From NCBI GenBank assembly GCA_003993805.1, contig RSEF01000017.1, positions 11,597,365 to 11,661,364 of the forward strand: a stretch of DNA of 64,000 nt. Direction: 5' to 3'. Position 1 is the stretch's first letter; every line of letters begins with the position of its first letter. The stretch comes from Himantopus leucocephalus. Taxonomy: Eukaryota; Chordata; Aves; Charadriiformes; Recurvirostridae. The position numbers were made by a program, and so were the translations under genes. Of the stretch, positions 10,999 to 25,900 are shown one piece after another. A model generated the notes under the pieces. It searched no databases and was not told the origin of the DNA. It worked only from the letters and a program-made list of their open reading frames with translations.

Positions 10999-13900
10999 CT
11001 GTAATGACAGGGAAGAGATACAGGACAATGAAAATCACAACATGAGTCTTTGCTAGATCCAGGTCCAACTTGAAATATTGATTTCATCTGCACTGTGGCC
11101 CCTGGGACTCTGACTCCCATCCCACCCTGGTACAGCAGGCTGCTGCCTAAGCAGGGTAGATCATCTTTGAGTCTGCACCGTCCAACAGGACTGCAAAGAA
11201 GGGAGACAGACTCTGCCAAGCTCCCTATAAGATGAGAAAAATAAGACTTCTTTCCAACATCATCTCCTCAAAGGAGTCCAAACGTACATCTAGGACCCTC
11301 CGCTAGTGGGTGCATGATGAACGCAGGGGGCAGAAGGGCTTCCTTGCAACTTACTGTGAACGAGAGTGCTTTCTTCTTGTCCTTCATCCTCTGGATGGCA
11401 TTCCTCACCTGGAGCAGAGCAAGGACATCAGAGAAGGCCACAGCAGCTCTAGCAGAGCAAGAGATCCTCCAGCAAGTCGTGGAGAAAAAGCGACTGCTGT
11501 CCCACCTACTACAACCCCAGGTACCCCCCTGACGGCTAATAAGCAGCTGCTGCGACGAGTGACTGAGCCCCATCCAGGGGCACCTCTTACCTCGCTGTTG
11601 TAGATTGCATAGACCAGGAATATGTACAGGCCCTGAAAAGCAGAGAGCACAGGGAGGGTTAGAGAGGTACAGGGGGGTTGTGGTACTTTGCGTGGGAGGA
11701 AGTGAGTTTGATGAGCACCAGAATGGGTGAGGACCCAGGCTCAGGGGAAGAGGCACGGACAGTGGGCACCGCACAGCCAGGGAGAGCTGGGCAGGAAGGA
11801 CCTTCCCTAAAATGACACTTGAGACCAGGCTCTTCACAGAGAGTCCAAAGGAGACACGGTCCCTGCCTCAGTCCCCCTTCCTTCTCCTCTTCCCCCATTT
11901 CATTTGGGGGGACCGGGCCTCTCTCACTGGGCACTCGGCTTCCCGAGCCCAAAGCTCTCCCGCACTCCTATTCACTCGTGCATCCAAAATCCCCCAGGAA
12001 ACACCTCCTTTAGATCTCAGAAGCAGAAACCATCATGAATTAATTTCCAGGGGACCTGAAATCTGGGAAGCAGACCTCCCTTCCCACCGAACACCGACCC
12101 CGGGGGGTTTCACCAGCCTCCCGCAGACCAAGTACAGCATGATGCCAGGGACGGTTCCCCTGTCCCAGGCAGTGACGGACCACAGCGTTAACAAGACCCT
12201 CTGACCCAAATTCAGTGGGGTACAGACTTCACTCAGCCCCAATCTGGACAATCCCTCTCATCGGCACGCCGGGGCTCTGGCAGCACAGTCTCAGCCACCC
12301 GCTCCCTACTTGCCAAACCGGCACTATTGCGTGCACACACTGAGGACCAGTGAGCAACAACATGCTCTGCCACGACCAAACGCTCGGCCACAGCTATGTA
12401 CCCAGGGACGGTGCGGGACATGCTCAGAGAAAGTGCCCGGGGCAGGGCCAGAGCGAACACTGACTGGAGGCCACAGCCTGGGGCTAATTACAGCTCCAGA
12501 CCAACGATTTTGGCCTTAAGGCAGCCCTATCTGGTCCACCAGATTTATGGTATATCTGTGGGGTGTTTGTTATCGCAGCTAGATAAATCAGCCACAGCAA
12601 GAAAAGTAATCCATCTTGTCTTCAATGAGCCTTGCTCTTCATCTGCGAGCTCTTGGCAGGCGTAATGGTAGCAGTACCCTGGCGCCGTGCCATGACCTGT
12701 CCTTCAGCCAGCAATGCTGGTCACTCCCCCAGACCAGATTTCTGGTCAGGCTGCCAAGGCAGGTCTTCCTTGAAATAATCATTCTGGATGAGCGTGGGGA
12801 GGGGGGGAGCGGCGAGGTCGGCTGGGAGGAGAGCAAGGAAGGAGAGGAGGCCCAGCTGCGGCGGCGGGCGGAAGCGGAGCTGCTGCTCTGGAGAAGCGCA
12901 CTCCTGCCCGCGCTCCTGCCTACGTGCCATCTTCTCCCGGCAGGGCCCACAGTGCCCCGGCCCTGGTGGCTCCTCACCTATGGCAGGGCAGGCGCTGGGT
13001 GGCCATGGGCAAGAGCACAGCACGTGCCAGGGCCCACAGAGCGAGACGGATGCTCCTGCCTGGTCTCCGTCTGTCCAGCAACCACGTCCTGCTGCACTCC
13101 GCACCCCCGAGCTGGGAGCAATGCCCTCTCCTGCTCCCCTCTCACCGGAGATGGGTGAGCGGCTCTGTAAGCCCTCAGCCAGCCTCAGGACCATCCTTCC
13201 AGCTCTACAAGTTCAAACGAAGCCAGCAGGTTTTACCTACGCTGTTTCGTAACAGCAGGCACCTCTGCCCAGCACTGGGTGCTCAGCAGGGTGTTGGTGC
13301 TGCTCCCTCCAAAATCCTGGGCTGGAGGGATGGCGCTGCCACCCACCCGCCAACCTGCGGGGCAGCCACCGCAGCCACCTCCAGCACGGCACTGCTCCGT
13401 GTTGCTTTTCAGTCACTCGGCTGAATTCCCGTGCTGCCTGGCTGGAGAAGGAATTGTCATGTTTGGTGTCGACGCACAGAGTAACCTTGAAGACAGGCTT
13501 TGGTTTCCACAGATAAACAGAAAGCAGTCAAACAAACAAACCACCACAGCAGCAAAACCTTCCTGCACAAGACTCGTGCATGGAGAAGCATGCTGGCCTT
13601 AAAGGACATTCCAAGGCGATCCATAAGACAGTCAGCAAAGGGGCTGAAATAGGATGGCTTTGTCCCTGCTCTCTCTCAACTCCACAGCTTCCCACCAGCG
13701 TTTCTCCTCTGGGGTAATCTGCAAATTGACCTGAACTTGGTAATGAAGGGACAGAGGCAAACAAGCACAGCATATCCATGGGCAAACCCTTGACTGTCTG
13801 TCCACACAACAGCCACGGCTCCTACTGAGCTTTAGGAGAAAGAGCAAAAAACAAAAGCAGCAGTAACTTAGAAAGCAAGGGAAGAAAACAAATCCTGATT

Positions 13901-16900
13901 CAGCAAACTCCTCAGCTCCTATCTCACCCAAGGTGGACATTGTCATGGTTTGTGAGAGGGAGTCTCAGGAGATGTATCATCCAGAGGACACACTTATTCA
14001 TGCAGGAGTTATTCCTTGTATCTCAAAAAACCCCATTTGCCCAGCATCCATGTTACCACAGCCACCATCCCACAGCCCCTCTGCCGGCATCAGCGACGAA
14101 TCAAAGGCTGAGTGAGCCCCGGAGGATGTAGGCTGGGCANCATCCCACAGCCCCTCTGCCGGCATCAGCGATGAATCAAAGGCTGAGTGAGCCCCGGACG
14201 ATGTAGGCTGGGCACTGGCATTGTCAGGCCACAGTCACGGTAGTCAAGTCACTGAACCGGGGAACTTGTCGTGGGATTTCCTTTGCCCGTGCTGGTTGCA
14301 GAGGGAAGAGCAGCGCTGAGTGCTACTGGAAAGCAGCTCTCCTGAAGGCTCTCCAAGCCCGAGATCCTCAGCAGGACCCCTCTGGTGTGATACACATGCT
14401 CGTGCTTTTACAGCACAAACACTGAAGCAAGGCAGAGGAAGGCTGCCAGGATGGTGCTGGGGCGCCGTGCCTCTCTGCTGATGTTGATGGAGTTCACCCA
14501 AACTGAGAAATGGGTTCTTTTCTGTGAATGAAAAGATACTGGTGTGTTCTCAGCTCTGTTCACCTCATCACAGCAGTGAGCCTGGAGTTCTCTCCTGCAC
14601 AGTAACTTAAGCTTGGCACGAGGAGGCAAGGAGAACCAACGCTACACTTAATTGCAGTTAGGAGAGGCCTCCTGCCACCCTTCTGATATTCTTAATAGCG
14701 GAGATGTGGAGAGGCGGCCCTTGTCTGGCCTTGGAACATCCCCATCTGAGAGCCGACGGATGTGCGTGAGCAGCACCCGGCCGCTGGACCAGCGCCAGCC
14801 ACAGGCAGAACATCCCTGGAGCAACCACCCATCTTGTGCACGTGGTGATAACGCCTGCATCTCACCCTTGGAGAGCTGGGCCAATGCTACACTGAAACCG
14901 GCCAAGTGTGCCAGAGGGAAGCACTGCGAACTCTGCTGCTCCATAAGCGAAAGCTACAGCAGGAGCCAATCTCTACTGAATCCAAAGACATAAGGGAGAT
15001 GGGGGTGGTGAACTCTTTGGATCCCAGTGATTTGGTGCGTAGTACCCAGTTGCTCTCTTGACTTGGATGCCCTGGAGTAGGATTTGTCCTCAAGCACTGG
15101 GCAAGGGACTCTGAAAATGTACCTGTGAACAGCCAGTGCGCAGGGAGAGGAGTGAGTGTGTGGGCACCCCCAGGCACTGCCCTGGCCTAGTCCTACCCCA
15201 GGGGCTGGAGTGACCCGCGGGTCCCTGCGGCCAGGAGCTGCCTGCAGAGAGCCCCACCGCCCGCCTTGGGCCGTCCTCTCCCGCCATGCCAGGCGCAGCG
15301 GTGTTCAGTGCTTCTCTAGCTCCATCTACAGCTGCTTTCTCTCGAGGTTTGGAAAGCTCCTGCCAAACAAGGGGGCTGATGCTTTGAATTGCAGGTGGCA
15401 AGCACATGTTCTGGGACTTTTTGTCACCATGTGTCCCTGAGTTTCAGATAACCTGAGGTCCTGGGAACAGTCCTGCCTCAGCGCGGAACTCAGTGCTCCC
15501 GGCTGCTGTGACAAATACAATTTGCTTTGCTCTCTTAACCACATGCAGGCTGGTTAAAGATTTCAACTCTTTTGATGAAATCAGTAAACTCAGAAGCAAA
15601 TATTCAGTATTGCCTTACACACCAAGGTTACTTTCTGCCCTGTAGAGTTCCCTATTACTACTAACATTAACAACATGACTCTGAAGTATAGTAGTCACAG
15701 CCGTGGCCCTGGAAGACACCAAGACAAGCAAATAGCCTTAAAAACGTAGCCAGATGATGCTACGTAAAGAGTAATGAAGAGGCTGAAGGAGATGACATGA
15801 CTCACCCAAGGTCCTGCCAGCCAGAGCTCACGAGCTAGCACACACACACTCCCAGCCTCCCCGTGCGAGGCCCTGATCAGCAGCCCACATTGCAATCTGT
15901 TCCAGCTAACACTCCTGCAACCCATCAGATTCCAGTGCAGCTCTCACCGGGCACTGGGAGCATCCCTGGGGAGCGGCTGCACGGCTGCAGACAATACAGA
16001 TTTCAGGGGTAAAGATTTTCAGTCCTTGATTCTTAATTCTTCTTCTCCCATCTCCCTGCAATAAAGCTGACTTCCAAGCAAAGGGATGGTGGTCCTGCCT
16101 GTACAGTTCCTGGGCCACAACCTCTAAGTGTGTCTGAATGTGAACCAGATGAAAAGCGCTCATCCCAGAACACACCCCATCTAAGCAGCAATCAAGCACA
16201 CTATGCCTGGACGTGACCTTTGAGAGGCTCTCCATGAACAGCCCTATTCCAACAGTGACGCTGGCACACACGTCCCACCCCTACCCCGTAGGAATGAGGC
16301 TCAAGTGGCAGCTGGGATGTCTGCCCCACTAAACTGGACACCATTTTAATTATCCATTAAATGACCAAATCAAAAGTCTAATGAAGTTCCCTACAATCAT
16401 GTCTGTTTGGAAGTGTCAGTTTGAAACCATGCTGATGTCAGAAAATCTAACATGAGAAACCAGATTTGAACTGGAAAGCTGTGGCACCAGTAAGACGCTC
16501 CAGAGACTGATGCTGAAGGGCCATTAGATGAACGAGGTCTCCAGGGCTGTATTTTGTATCTTGGGAGCATGGACTTGGTTTCCTCGGACAAAAGAGCACA
16601 GTGGCTTGGGAAAGCCGGGCTGGGCTTCAGAGCTGACAAATGGCCCTGACTATTAGGACAGGTGGAGTACGCTGAAGCACAAGAAACCGCAGACACCCGC
16701 TTGGCTGTGAGGTGAGGGTCCACCTGGTACAGGACTCACCTGGAGGGAGTTCAGCACGATGAAGACATAGGCCCAAATGATGCTGAGGTGGACAAGGACC
16801 CCACACACCCAGGTCAGCCCCAGCACGGGCAGCAGCACCAGGACGGGTTTGGCTGTGGCCCTGCCAGGAAGAAGAGCTCAGAGTTACCTGGGCGCATTTC

Positions 16901-19900
16901 AAAGCCGAAACCCTGTGCACTGGCACCCACCAGCTCTGCACGGGGGTCCCTGTCATGCCCCATGTCCCTGAGCCCAGGGTGTCCTCGCAAAGCGCCCCAG
17001 CTTTCCAAACATCCTTCCTAGCTCTGCAAACCCTGCCCAGGCTCTCGCCAAGATCTGCCTGGGGCATCTGCACTAGGTTACAGAGCACTGAGTGGATCCG
17101 CCCTGGAAAGAGCTCCACGAGTTTAGGAGCACCCTGGCCTGTATCTTGCAGAAGAAACTTTCCTTGCCTCCATGCTGGAGACAGCTCTCCTCCCCCAGCA
17201 AGTGCCTTTCAGACAATGTGTCCACCAAGAGGCACCCAAGATGGTAGCTATGGGACAAATTCCTTTGCAAACAAAATTAGTTAAGAGGGGAAAAACCAAA
17301 CATTTCACCTCCCAGCCCCCAGAGTGCCAGCCCTGCTCTTTATTTATCACGGAGAGTTAGCAAGACAGGAGCTCTTTGACGTCATTAGCCATGAGAAAAC
17401 AGCTATTTTCCCCCCAGTTGCTGCTACAAGGAGGGCTTCTGTATTTGTTTTATTAGCATATGGATGTCACCCTGCCCTCTAGCAATGCCCTATCTTCGTG
17501 CTTCTGTAAATTTGGGAAAATTTATTTATGATAGAGGGGAACAATGCGTGTCTACCAGGGGTATCCGGCGCCAGCTAACAACAATAAAGATTCGCAGAGG
17601 ATGATAAAGTAATGACTCAAGCAGCAGTTTTTTAGAGGTCTCTCTATATTGACTGATTACAGAAGTCCACACCGCCTCTCCTTCCCCATGTATGAAGTCC
17701 CCATCAGCGTTACCCACCAAGTCCCAAACTCATAGAGAAAACGCTTTTTGTAATGGCAAACAGCCAAAGCCCCAGCACTCCCTACAGCTGCCATCCTGCT
17801 GAGGGGCGCACACAAGTGCTAAGGACAGGACGGATGCGAGACAAATTCAGTTACAACCCCTTCAAACTGTGAAGCAGAGAGAAGCCACTTCTGCAGCTCA
17901 GAGCTTTATAAAATTCCATGGAAACTGGGCACCCAATTGTGTCCCTGGGTTCCCTGAAACACCCCAAGCTGGTACCTCACTTCCCTATGGTGATGGTTTG
18001 CAGGAGGTCTGCATGCCTGCCCGCAAGCTGCTCAGCAGCACAGCAGGCTGGTGTGAGCGAAGGGGCAGACAGCTCGGCAGTGGTTCGGCAGCGTGACCCG
18101 CACTCCCACACACGCTATCACCACGGCAGACGATGGGGATGCGTTCACACCGACCGTTCCCAGACCCAAATTGCTCCTCCTGGTGATGCCAACAGGCCCA
18201 GGGTAGCGTTGATTTCAGCAGGCGCTGCCAAGGGTCTCCCATCCCAAAGGGGTGAGAATTAGGAGTGCGAGTGCAGCTGTGCGAGTCCAGCACCGGCTTC
18301 CCCAGGCTGAAAGTGCTGGCTGGGCTTCTCAGCGGTATAGGCACTAGAGCAGACAGACTACCTCCAGGTGATGCACAGTTACCTTGGAGGGGAAAATCCT
18401 CTCTGCCCTGCCTCCCCCAACTCATGGTCTTTCAACTTTGCCAACACGAAGACTCTCAGCTTAACAATAATTCCACCACTTCATATCCAGAGCGGCCACA
18501 GCTGGAAAAACCCTTCCCTGCTCACCATATCTGAATTCCAATCTGTTTCTCCAGGCTGCTGTTGGGCGTCAGCATCTTTGATCTCCTGCGAGCACTGGAC
18601 ACAGTCACCATCACCACCCGGAACAGCACGAAGGTGTTCACCTGTCAAAGCAGAGCCATTGGACCCAGTCACCTTCTGTAATCTCAGCTCCACTGGGGTG
18701 AGACTTTTCTGCTGGGAACTCAGTAACTAAGTGTCAGAACTTGGGGAGAAACGTATCTCTCCTGATTAAGCAGTGAGTAAAATACTCCGTAGAGCTATCC
18801 ACACAAGTATGAAATCTATAAAACTTATCTCAAAACTTCTCCTACAGAACGTATTCCCTGTTAAACTTCTACTCCAGACCCCTTAAACATTGGACCTTTT
18901 TCTGCTACTATGTTGTCTAATGACACCGATACTACATCAAGGACGTAGATGTTCCCATATTAAAACCAGACCTTTAGCTAAGGCAATGTCAACCTACACA
19001 TTTATCTGCATTCCTAATTTAACAGCCAATACAAGAACTGGTCAGCAAAATTTTCTTAAAGCACTTTTTTCTCTAAAAAAGCTGCTTTGGTTAAAGAGAT
19101 TTATTTATGTTGTGAAAGTATATATAAAGCATAACTAAAATTCTCCTATAAAAGCAGTGGGCACAATGAGCCCTGCGAGCAAGCGCCTTAGCGAGAGAAG
19201 CGCTGACAGCCCTGACTCTGCAACACTTTCCTAAAACCAGACTCGAAGGAATCACACCTTCCCGGCCAGTTTTGGCACTTACTGCCAGGATGAAGAGAAC
19301 AGGCCCAACAAAGGCCCAGATGACGTTGGTCTGAACGTTCAGCCAGCAATGGTTGTCTGCCACGTACTTGTTAAAGGAAGTTGCAAGAGTCACAGCCACA
19401 ACAACGACTGGAAGGCCTGCAGAAAAAAGCACAAATTAAACGCCAGGAAAAGCAGAGATGACCCATGCAGGTCAGCTGGGCTCTAGACAATTGCTTCAAA
19501 ACCCCCGTGAGCAGACACGCTCCAGCTTAGCCTCTGAAACCCCACGAGCAACATCAATTTACTATAGCTGAATCTGTCCCAGCTCTACAAGACCAGATTT
19601 ATATGCTGTCAGCAGCACTCTCCTAGGTATAAAGCATTCCAAGTCCCAAGTCCTGATCAAAGCAATTTACTCCTCAGATTGCTTTTTTAACAAAATGGAT
19701 AATCAAAGACATAAACCAATCCAAAATATTTGAATCAGCTGTCCAATGTCCAAGTAGGTGTGTGTTCTGCAAGGAGCACTGACCTCAACAGGCTCCTCTT
19801 TGAAACTCAGCTTCTTCAAATTAATTCTATGTCCCTAAAGGGTTCACCCAGAATAAAGGGTGCTTAGTCTGGACCATATGGATATTTTGATTACTATCAG

Positions 19901-22900
19901 ACAGTAGTAATGCTCTCCAAGAACAAGAAATCACCATAAACTTTCTTCTCCTTTTTTTTTGTATTGAACTCTTGGTTTTAGAAAAAATAACAGAAATGCT
20001 TTTTAATTTATATTCTAAGACTGGCAATTTGACACACAAAGGTAAGAAAGCCTCTGCAGAGCAGTGGCACCCAACTCGGATACTGAATCAAACCAAACAT
20101 TCTGGAATCTCTCCTATTGAAACTTTTGCTAGAGAAAAAATTGACACATTTTTGCGAGTGCCCAACACAGAGGAGTCTGTGCATACCCCAGCCTGTCACA
20201 TAGTAGAACTTCATTCTCCTGTCTTCACTCATGTTGACTGCTACCACTTTGCTCCACAGGAGAAGCCCCTCTACCAGCATCCATGAAAAGGCTGCCATGA
20301 AGAAGAGATGAAGGAAGGCAGTGACGGTGAAACACACCACCTGGAGAGAAGAGAAATCACACGCCTTTTCAGGAAGAGGAGTCCTCTGGGAGCTTCTGAG
20401 CGCGTGTGCTCAGGAGGAAGACAGCAACCTGCAAGTTATGCTGCAGAATGTGCAGAAATGTATTTAAACATCGCAAGCACCTCTTCTCCCTAGTGACGAG
20501 TGATAGGATGAGAGGAAATGGGTTCAAGTTAAGCCAGGCGAGGTTTAGGTTGGATATTAGGAAAAAACTTTTCACTGAAAGGGTTATCCAACATCGGAAT
20601 AGACTGCCCAGGGAGGGGGTGGATTCGCCATCCCTGGAGGTGTTTAAAAAAAGGGCAGACGTGGGACTTGGGGATATGGTTTAGAAGTGGTTTTGTCAGG
20701 TTAGGTTAATGGTTGGACTTGATGATCTTAAAGGTCCCTTCCAACCTCAACAATTCTATGATTCTATAAGCACCAGGAAGAGCTCTTAAAGTTGCAGCAC
20801 ACGACTAGCCCAACTGCTGCGGCTCACACTCATTTCATCTGTGTGACCATCTCAAATCACAGAAGAGGGAACTGATAACACCTCTTCCTGCAGTTCTTGG
20901 ACTTTCCTTGCAGGTCTCTGGTCTCAGAGCTGCTTGATCCAGCCCCAGGATGTGGAAGAGGACACAGAAGGGGACAGAACTGTATGTTACTGCTTTATAA
21001 CAACTTATATGTCCTGAAGGATTCTTTTGTCAGAAACAAACTGTCAGAAAAAAAGAGGTGAGTTTTACTGACAGATTGCACAATGCACATACGTGTATCT
21101 CCAAACACAGAGACACAACTCTTTCCTACATACAAGTTACAGGTAATTAATGAAACATTAATAAAAGGGATTACACTTCTGTTCTGTTTGCTCTGACAAT
21201 AATGCTTAAGCAGGCCTGGTCCTGCTGGCCCAACAGGACACTTTGTCGTGACCTTACCTGGTTGGTCTTGGCCAATTCACTGAACATGAGCAGAGCTTCT
21301 GCTGCAGCTAATGCAAAGATCAGGTTCTTGTGCACGGTTGTTCGTTCACTCTTGGGGACACTGAGGGTGGAGAGAGGAAGACCTCAGCTGCCATCAAATG
21401 AAAGAGCGCGCGTGTTCTTACTGGTCTTTGCTGGGCTGTGCAGACCCGCCTGGGTGACCTGCATCTCTCTGCTACTCACTGCAGAGAAGACAGTCCAAAG
21501 AGGCAAGGTGCTGCCCCACTTGGTGCTGGGGACGCGCTTGGGTACAGCTGCTCAGACCTTGGCCAGTGCTCTGAGGAACAGGCAGCGAGGAGGAGGTGGA
21601 GGGAGCCACTGCTGAGCTCACAAGGCGGATCTCTGTGCTCGCCAAGTGACACAGAAGGGTTGGCAATTGAAGAAATAGTCTTTGCTCCATTTATTTTATA
21701 AAAATGAATTCTAGCAGAGCAGCTTTTACGGTAAACGTTGTTAGTCATTGATAAAAATCTTCCCAGGGACACTCAGGTGTGTGCACAGCTCATATAGGCA
21801 CCTCCACAGAACCAACTAGCACGGGACCCCTTCCCCAGCCAACGGCGACCGCTCCCCTCCCTCCCTCTGCTACCGACCCCCAGTGCAGCTCCCCAGCCCC
21901 TCCCCGCCATCTGCATCACCCCACGCTGACACGGCATACCTCGTTTGGATACCTGTTCTGAAGCAAAATATTGAACAAAAAATACAGAGGCGGCTACAAG
22001 TGTCTGGCCTTTTCTTACCCAACTGCCAAGAATAAAATGAAGGTAACTATCAAGGCACAGAAGGACACTCCACATCCAATAAAAGTCAAGGTCTGCAGTG
22101 TGAGCTCCTCCTTGGTGGTCCTCTGCTCCAATCATGAAACAACAGAAGACACAAACCCCCCACAAATGAAGCCCAGACTGCTCGCAGGGCTGGCATCCAC
22201 CCCACAGAGCGGCAGAGAAAGGCTCCTCGCTTACCTGCATCTCATACACCTGCAGCAGGACAGCAAAATTCGTGGTGTGGTTGCAAAAACAGGCAGTGGA
22301 GTCCAGGAGAGATGTCACCACAGAACAGCCAGCTGTGGACCACATCCCACCAGCATCTGGGCTAACATGCAGCAAAAAAACCAGAGATAACACATGAAAT
22401 TACCATCCGCTTCAACAGAAAGCCAAGGCGTTAAGGGAATTTCATTCTCCCAGAAGCAAAGTTGAAAGGAGGTAGAAGAGGATATCAGAGACAGGTCTTC
22501 ACGTGGACTGCGGCTCATCCTGCGTCTCAGCAGATTCGCTGAGATGAAGGGAAGATCAAATTCAGAGCAGGGCTAGTGGAACTGTTTGTGCAGTAAGCAG
22601 CTGCTTTGCCAAACACCCTCTTCCCCCCTTCCCCAAACTGATCCATGCCTGTTACAAGACTGGGACTCTAAGGAGTTTTTTGCACTTGAATGACTTAATT
22701 ACCAGTCCATAATATATCACAGTCTCAGTGCTCTCACTGCAGTGACATTCAGCAAAAACACATCTCAATGCCAAGCAGTATTTATGAGGCTGGGAGTCCT
22801 GCACGCCTGTTGGGCTATATATCTTGGACCAATCCTTCTCTGTTGCAGGCAACAATCATAATTAACTAGGGCTTTCCATTTTACTTGTATATACCTCATT

Positions 22901-25900
22901 AAAGGTCACTTGCTTGTGAGTGACTTTTCCAAAGGAAATCTTCCCAGCAGAGCGCACTGCTCCAGCAGATTGAGGATGCCAGCATGCAAAGCAGGCAAAG
23001 AATTACAGACCCCTGCCCTTCCCGTTACATTTATATTGTTATGTTTGGTTTTCCAGTGGAAATAAAAGCTCATAAATCTGGAGGCCCAAACTGAAAAAAG
23101 GCACCTGAGGCTGAAGTTCCAGAAGGCACAGATGGGCCCCACCATCTCATTGGGCAGGTCCTGCAGGCAGAGAGGGAGAAGAAGAGATTACACAGCCGTG
23201 CACGTACTGGATGCGCACTGGTGCAGTCCACTCACTCGGCTGCAACAGGTCTGTCATCACAGGACAAACATCTCGCCATGGAAAAAGGAGTGAAGGTGAG
23301 AGACCTGGGCATGGGACACCCCTGAGTCCACGAGCTCCGGGGGCCTCGAGCCAAGGCTGGGCACAGCCCGCGGCTCAGGCTGCGCGGTGCCGCCGGCAGG
23401 GCAGGCGGCTGGGAAGCACAGCCCCGTCACAGGGTACCTGGACACGGTGCTGCAGGCGGTAGCGCACAGACGTGCTAATCTCCTGGTAGTCGCTGAGCAG
23501 AGCGGATGAGATGACAGCAGTGCCCACCGTGGTGCTCAGGTACCTGTTGGGGAAAGCACGCTGCTCACAGGCACGGGAACCACAACAAGGTCTCACGTTA
23601 TTTGAGACAGCTGGAGAGATCCGGAGCCACTTCTGGAGCGCTTCGCTGCCACCGGGAAAGTCACAGGGCAGAAAATACCTCAGACCACCTGGCAAACAGA
23701 AAACACCACCACTCCCCCCGTGACCACAGGAGGTGACCGTACAGACGAGGCACTGGAGCATCCCAAGGGGTTGGCAGCTGAGCAGCGCAATGGCCACGCC
23801 GAAGGCCCAGCGAAGGAGCGGTGTGTGCTGGATGTGCGGGCTGCCATCCCCACCTAGTGTTCAGAGAGCTGCTGGGAGCAGCGGGGCTCTGCCACCCGCC
23901 ATCTGCAGAGGCACCCCCGGCTCCAGCAGCTTCTGCCCCAGCCGGAGGGGACCCTGCAGCTGCCCCGAGGGCTCCGTCCCCAGCCCACCCCAGCAGAGCA
24001 CATCACCTCAGGGGAAGCAGAGGCACGCCGAAGAGACACCGCGGTGCACCACGGCACACAGGCAGCCCCACCACACAGCTCGGGCCGAGGTGTGCCAAGG
24101 GCCTCTGCCTCCACAGAGCACTGACTCAGGAGCCCCTTTCCATTGTCCGGTCTTCACATGCACATTGGAGAAAGCAGGGACAAGGACAAACGGGATGGGA
24201 TGGAGCAGGGTGGAGGTGACCCCAAAACAGAGGCACTGAGAGACTCAACGCAGACTTGGAAATGACTTCTCCTGTGGTGCTAAGAGGGCAGCCCTGGGGT
24301 GCAGGGGGGGGTCTGTTTCACTCACTTCTGTCCTCCGTCAGAGGCAGCCACGTCCTGGAAGACAGCACTGCTGCCAGCGTCGGACAGGCAGCGCTGCAGG
24401 GAGCCGTAGCCGAACCACATGTTTTTCACCATGACTCTGCGGAGACCTGGGCAGAGAGAGCATTGCGGGACGGGCGCAAGCACAGTGGGCAGCTCTGAGC
24501 AGCCCTTGCTTCAGCACCGCTGCCCTAATCGGGGAGTGTGATACTGGGGGAGCAGGGCACCCGCAGCTCCAAGCTGTGACTGTAGAGAGGCTGGAGACAA
24601 TCTCTCCCCCACAACCCATCTCCCTTTCACCACAGGCATCTCCTCCCCACACTTCTCCAGGCTGCATATGCGCAGGGTNATGTGCGCAGGGTAAAGAGTT
24701 CCTGCCATTAAGGAAGATGCTGCAGAAGTGCCATGGGGAGACCCAGGGAAGTACAGGCGTCATAACCTACCTCTGGCTTTCAGTCTTTGCACTTCTTCTG
24801 CGGGAATTTCAATGAGGTCATGCGTGCCTTTCTCAGGGCTCTGGACCAGGTACGCCTCACTGCTCAGCTCCTGCCCACTCAGCTCCAGCTTCCTGACCTC
24901 CATCCCTGTGGAAGAGGCAAAATCAGGTACTGAACCAGGGTTCAGCCTTCCTCCAGAGCTACCGCTACCGCAAGGTACCACAAGGACATTAGAACCCCAG
25001 CCAAGCCCCACAGCAGCAGGAGACAGATCCCTTTCAGTGCAAACCACGTGCATCCGGGCTCAGTTCGTCTCCTGTGCCCAAAGGTTTCTTACAATCCCCT
25101 TACAAACCACAGTGTGAGAGATGTCTCCCACACTGTGACACTTCTGCACGAAGGAAATGGGGAGAAGGCTGTGGGGTTAGCAAGACACAAGCCAGAGGAG
25201 AAGTGCCAGGAGCGGACTTGGACTGGGAACCAGACGGGATGACTAATCTGGGTCCCAGTAAGATGCCCTCCCTGAGCTCTGCCAGTGCCACTCACCGACA
25301 TTCCCACGCTGGATCGTGATCTTTGTCCTGTCTGCAGTCAGCAGTGGGGCTAAGTGTGACACCATTCTATCGCAAAGTTCAACAACAGCCATGGGCCCGC
25401 TGACAACCTGCAAACACGGAGAGAGCAAAGGAAATCAGCACCTGCACCACCAGCTCACGCTTCCCATAGCTCACAAGGGTTTTCTTAAACGCTTGGTCCT
25501 TGGCAGAAAAAGAGAATTTGGGACTCAAGACTTTTGCTTCACTTTTCTTTGATTTCTTCAATAAAGGATGTTCCCAGTTCCTTCAGCAACAGAGACAAGA
25601 CTGGCAATGAGGGAAACTTGCTGTTTTTTATAAAAAATCCATGAAAACAGCATGGAAATAAACAATTAAATAAGCTTCTGGAAAGAGCAGATTTTTAGAC
25701 CTGACTCCTGATTTTTGTAAAGCTGTAGAACCACCAACCTCTCTTCCTGGAAAAGGCTTCACCCAGAAATAGACTCCACTGCTGGAAGGGTAGCCGGTGA
25801 GTGGCCCCATGTCTCCAGGTCCTGCGTGTGCTGGGCAGCACAAGTGCCACCCCTGTAGTACACAAACTCAAACCCTTTCTCCTTGAGCAGACACATCTGC

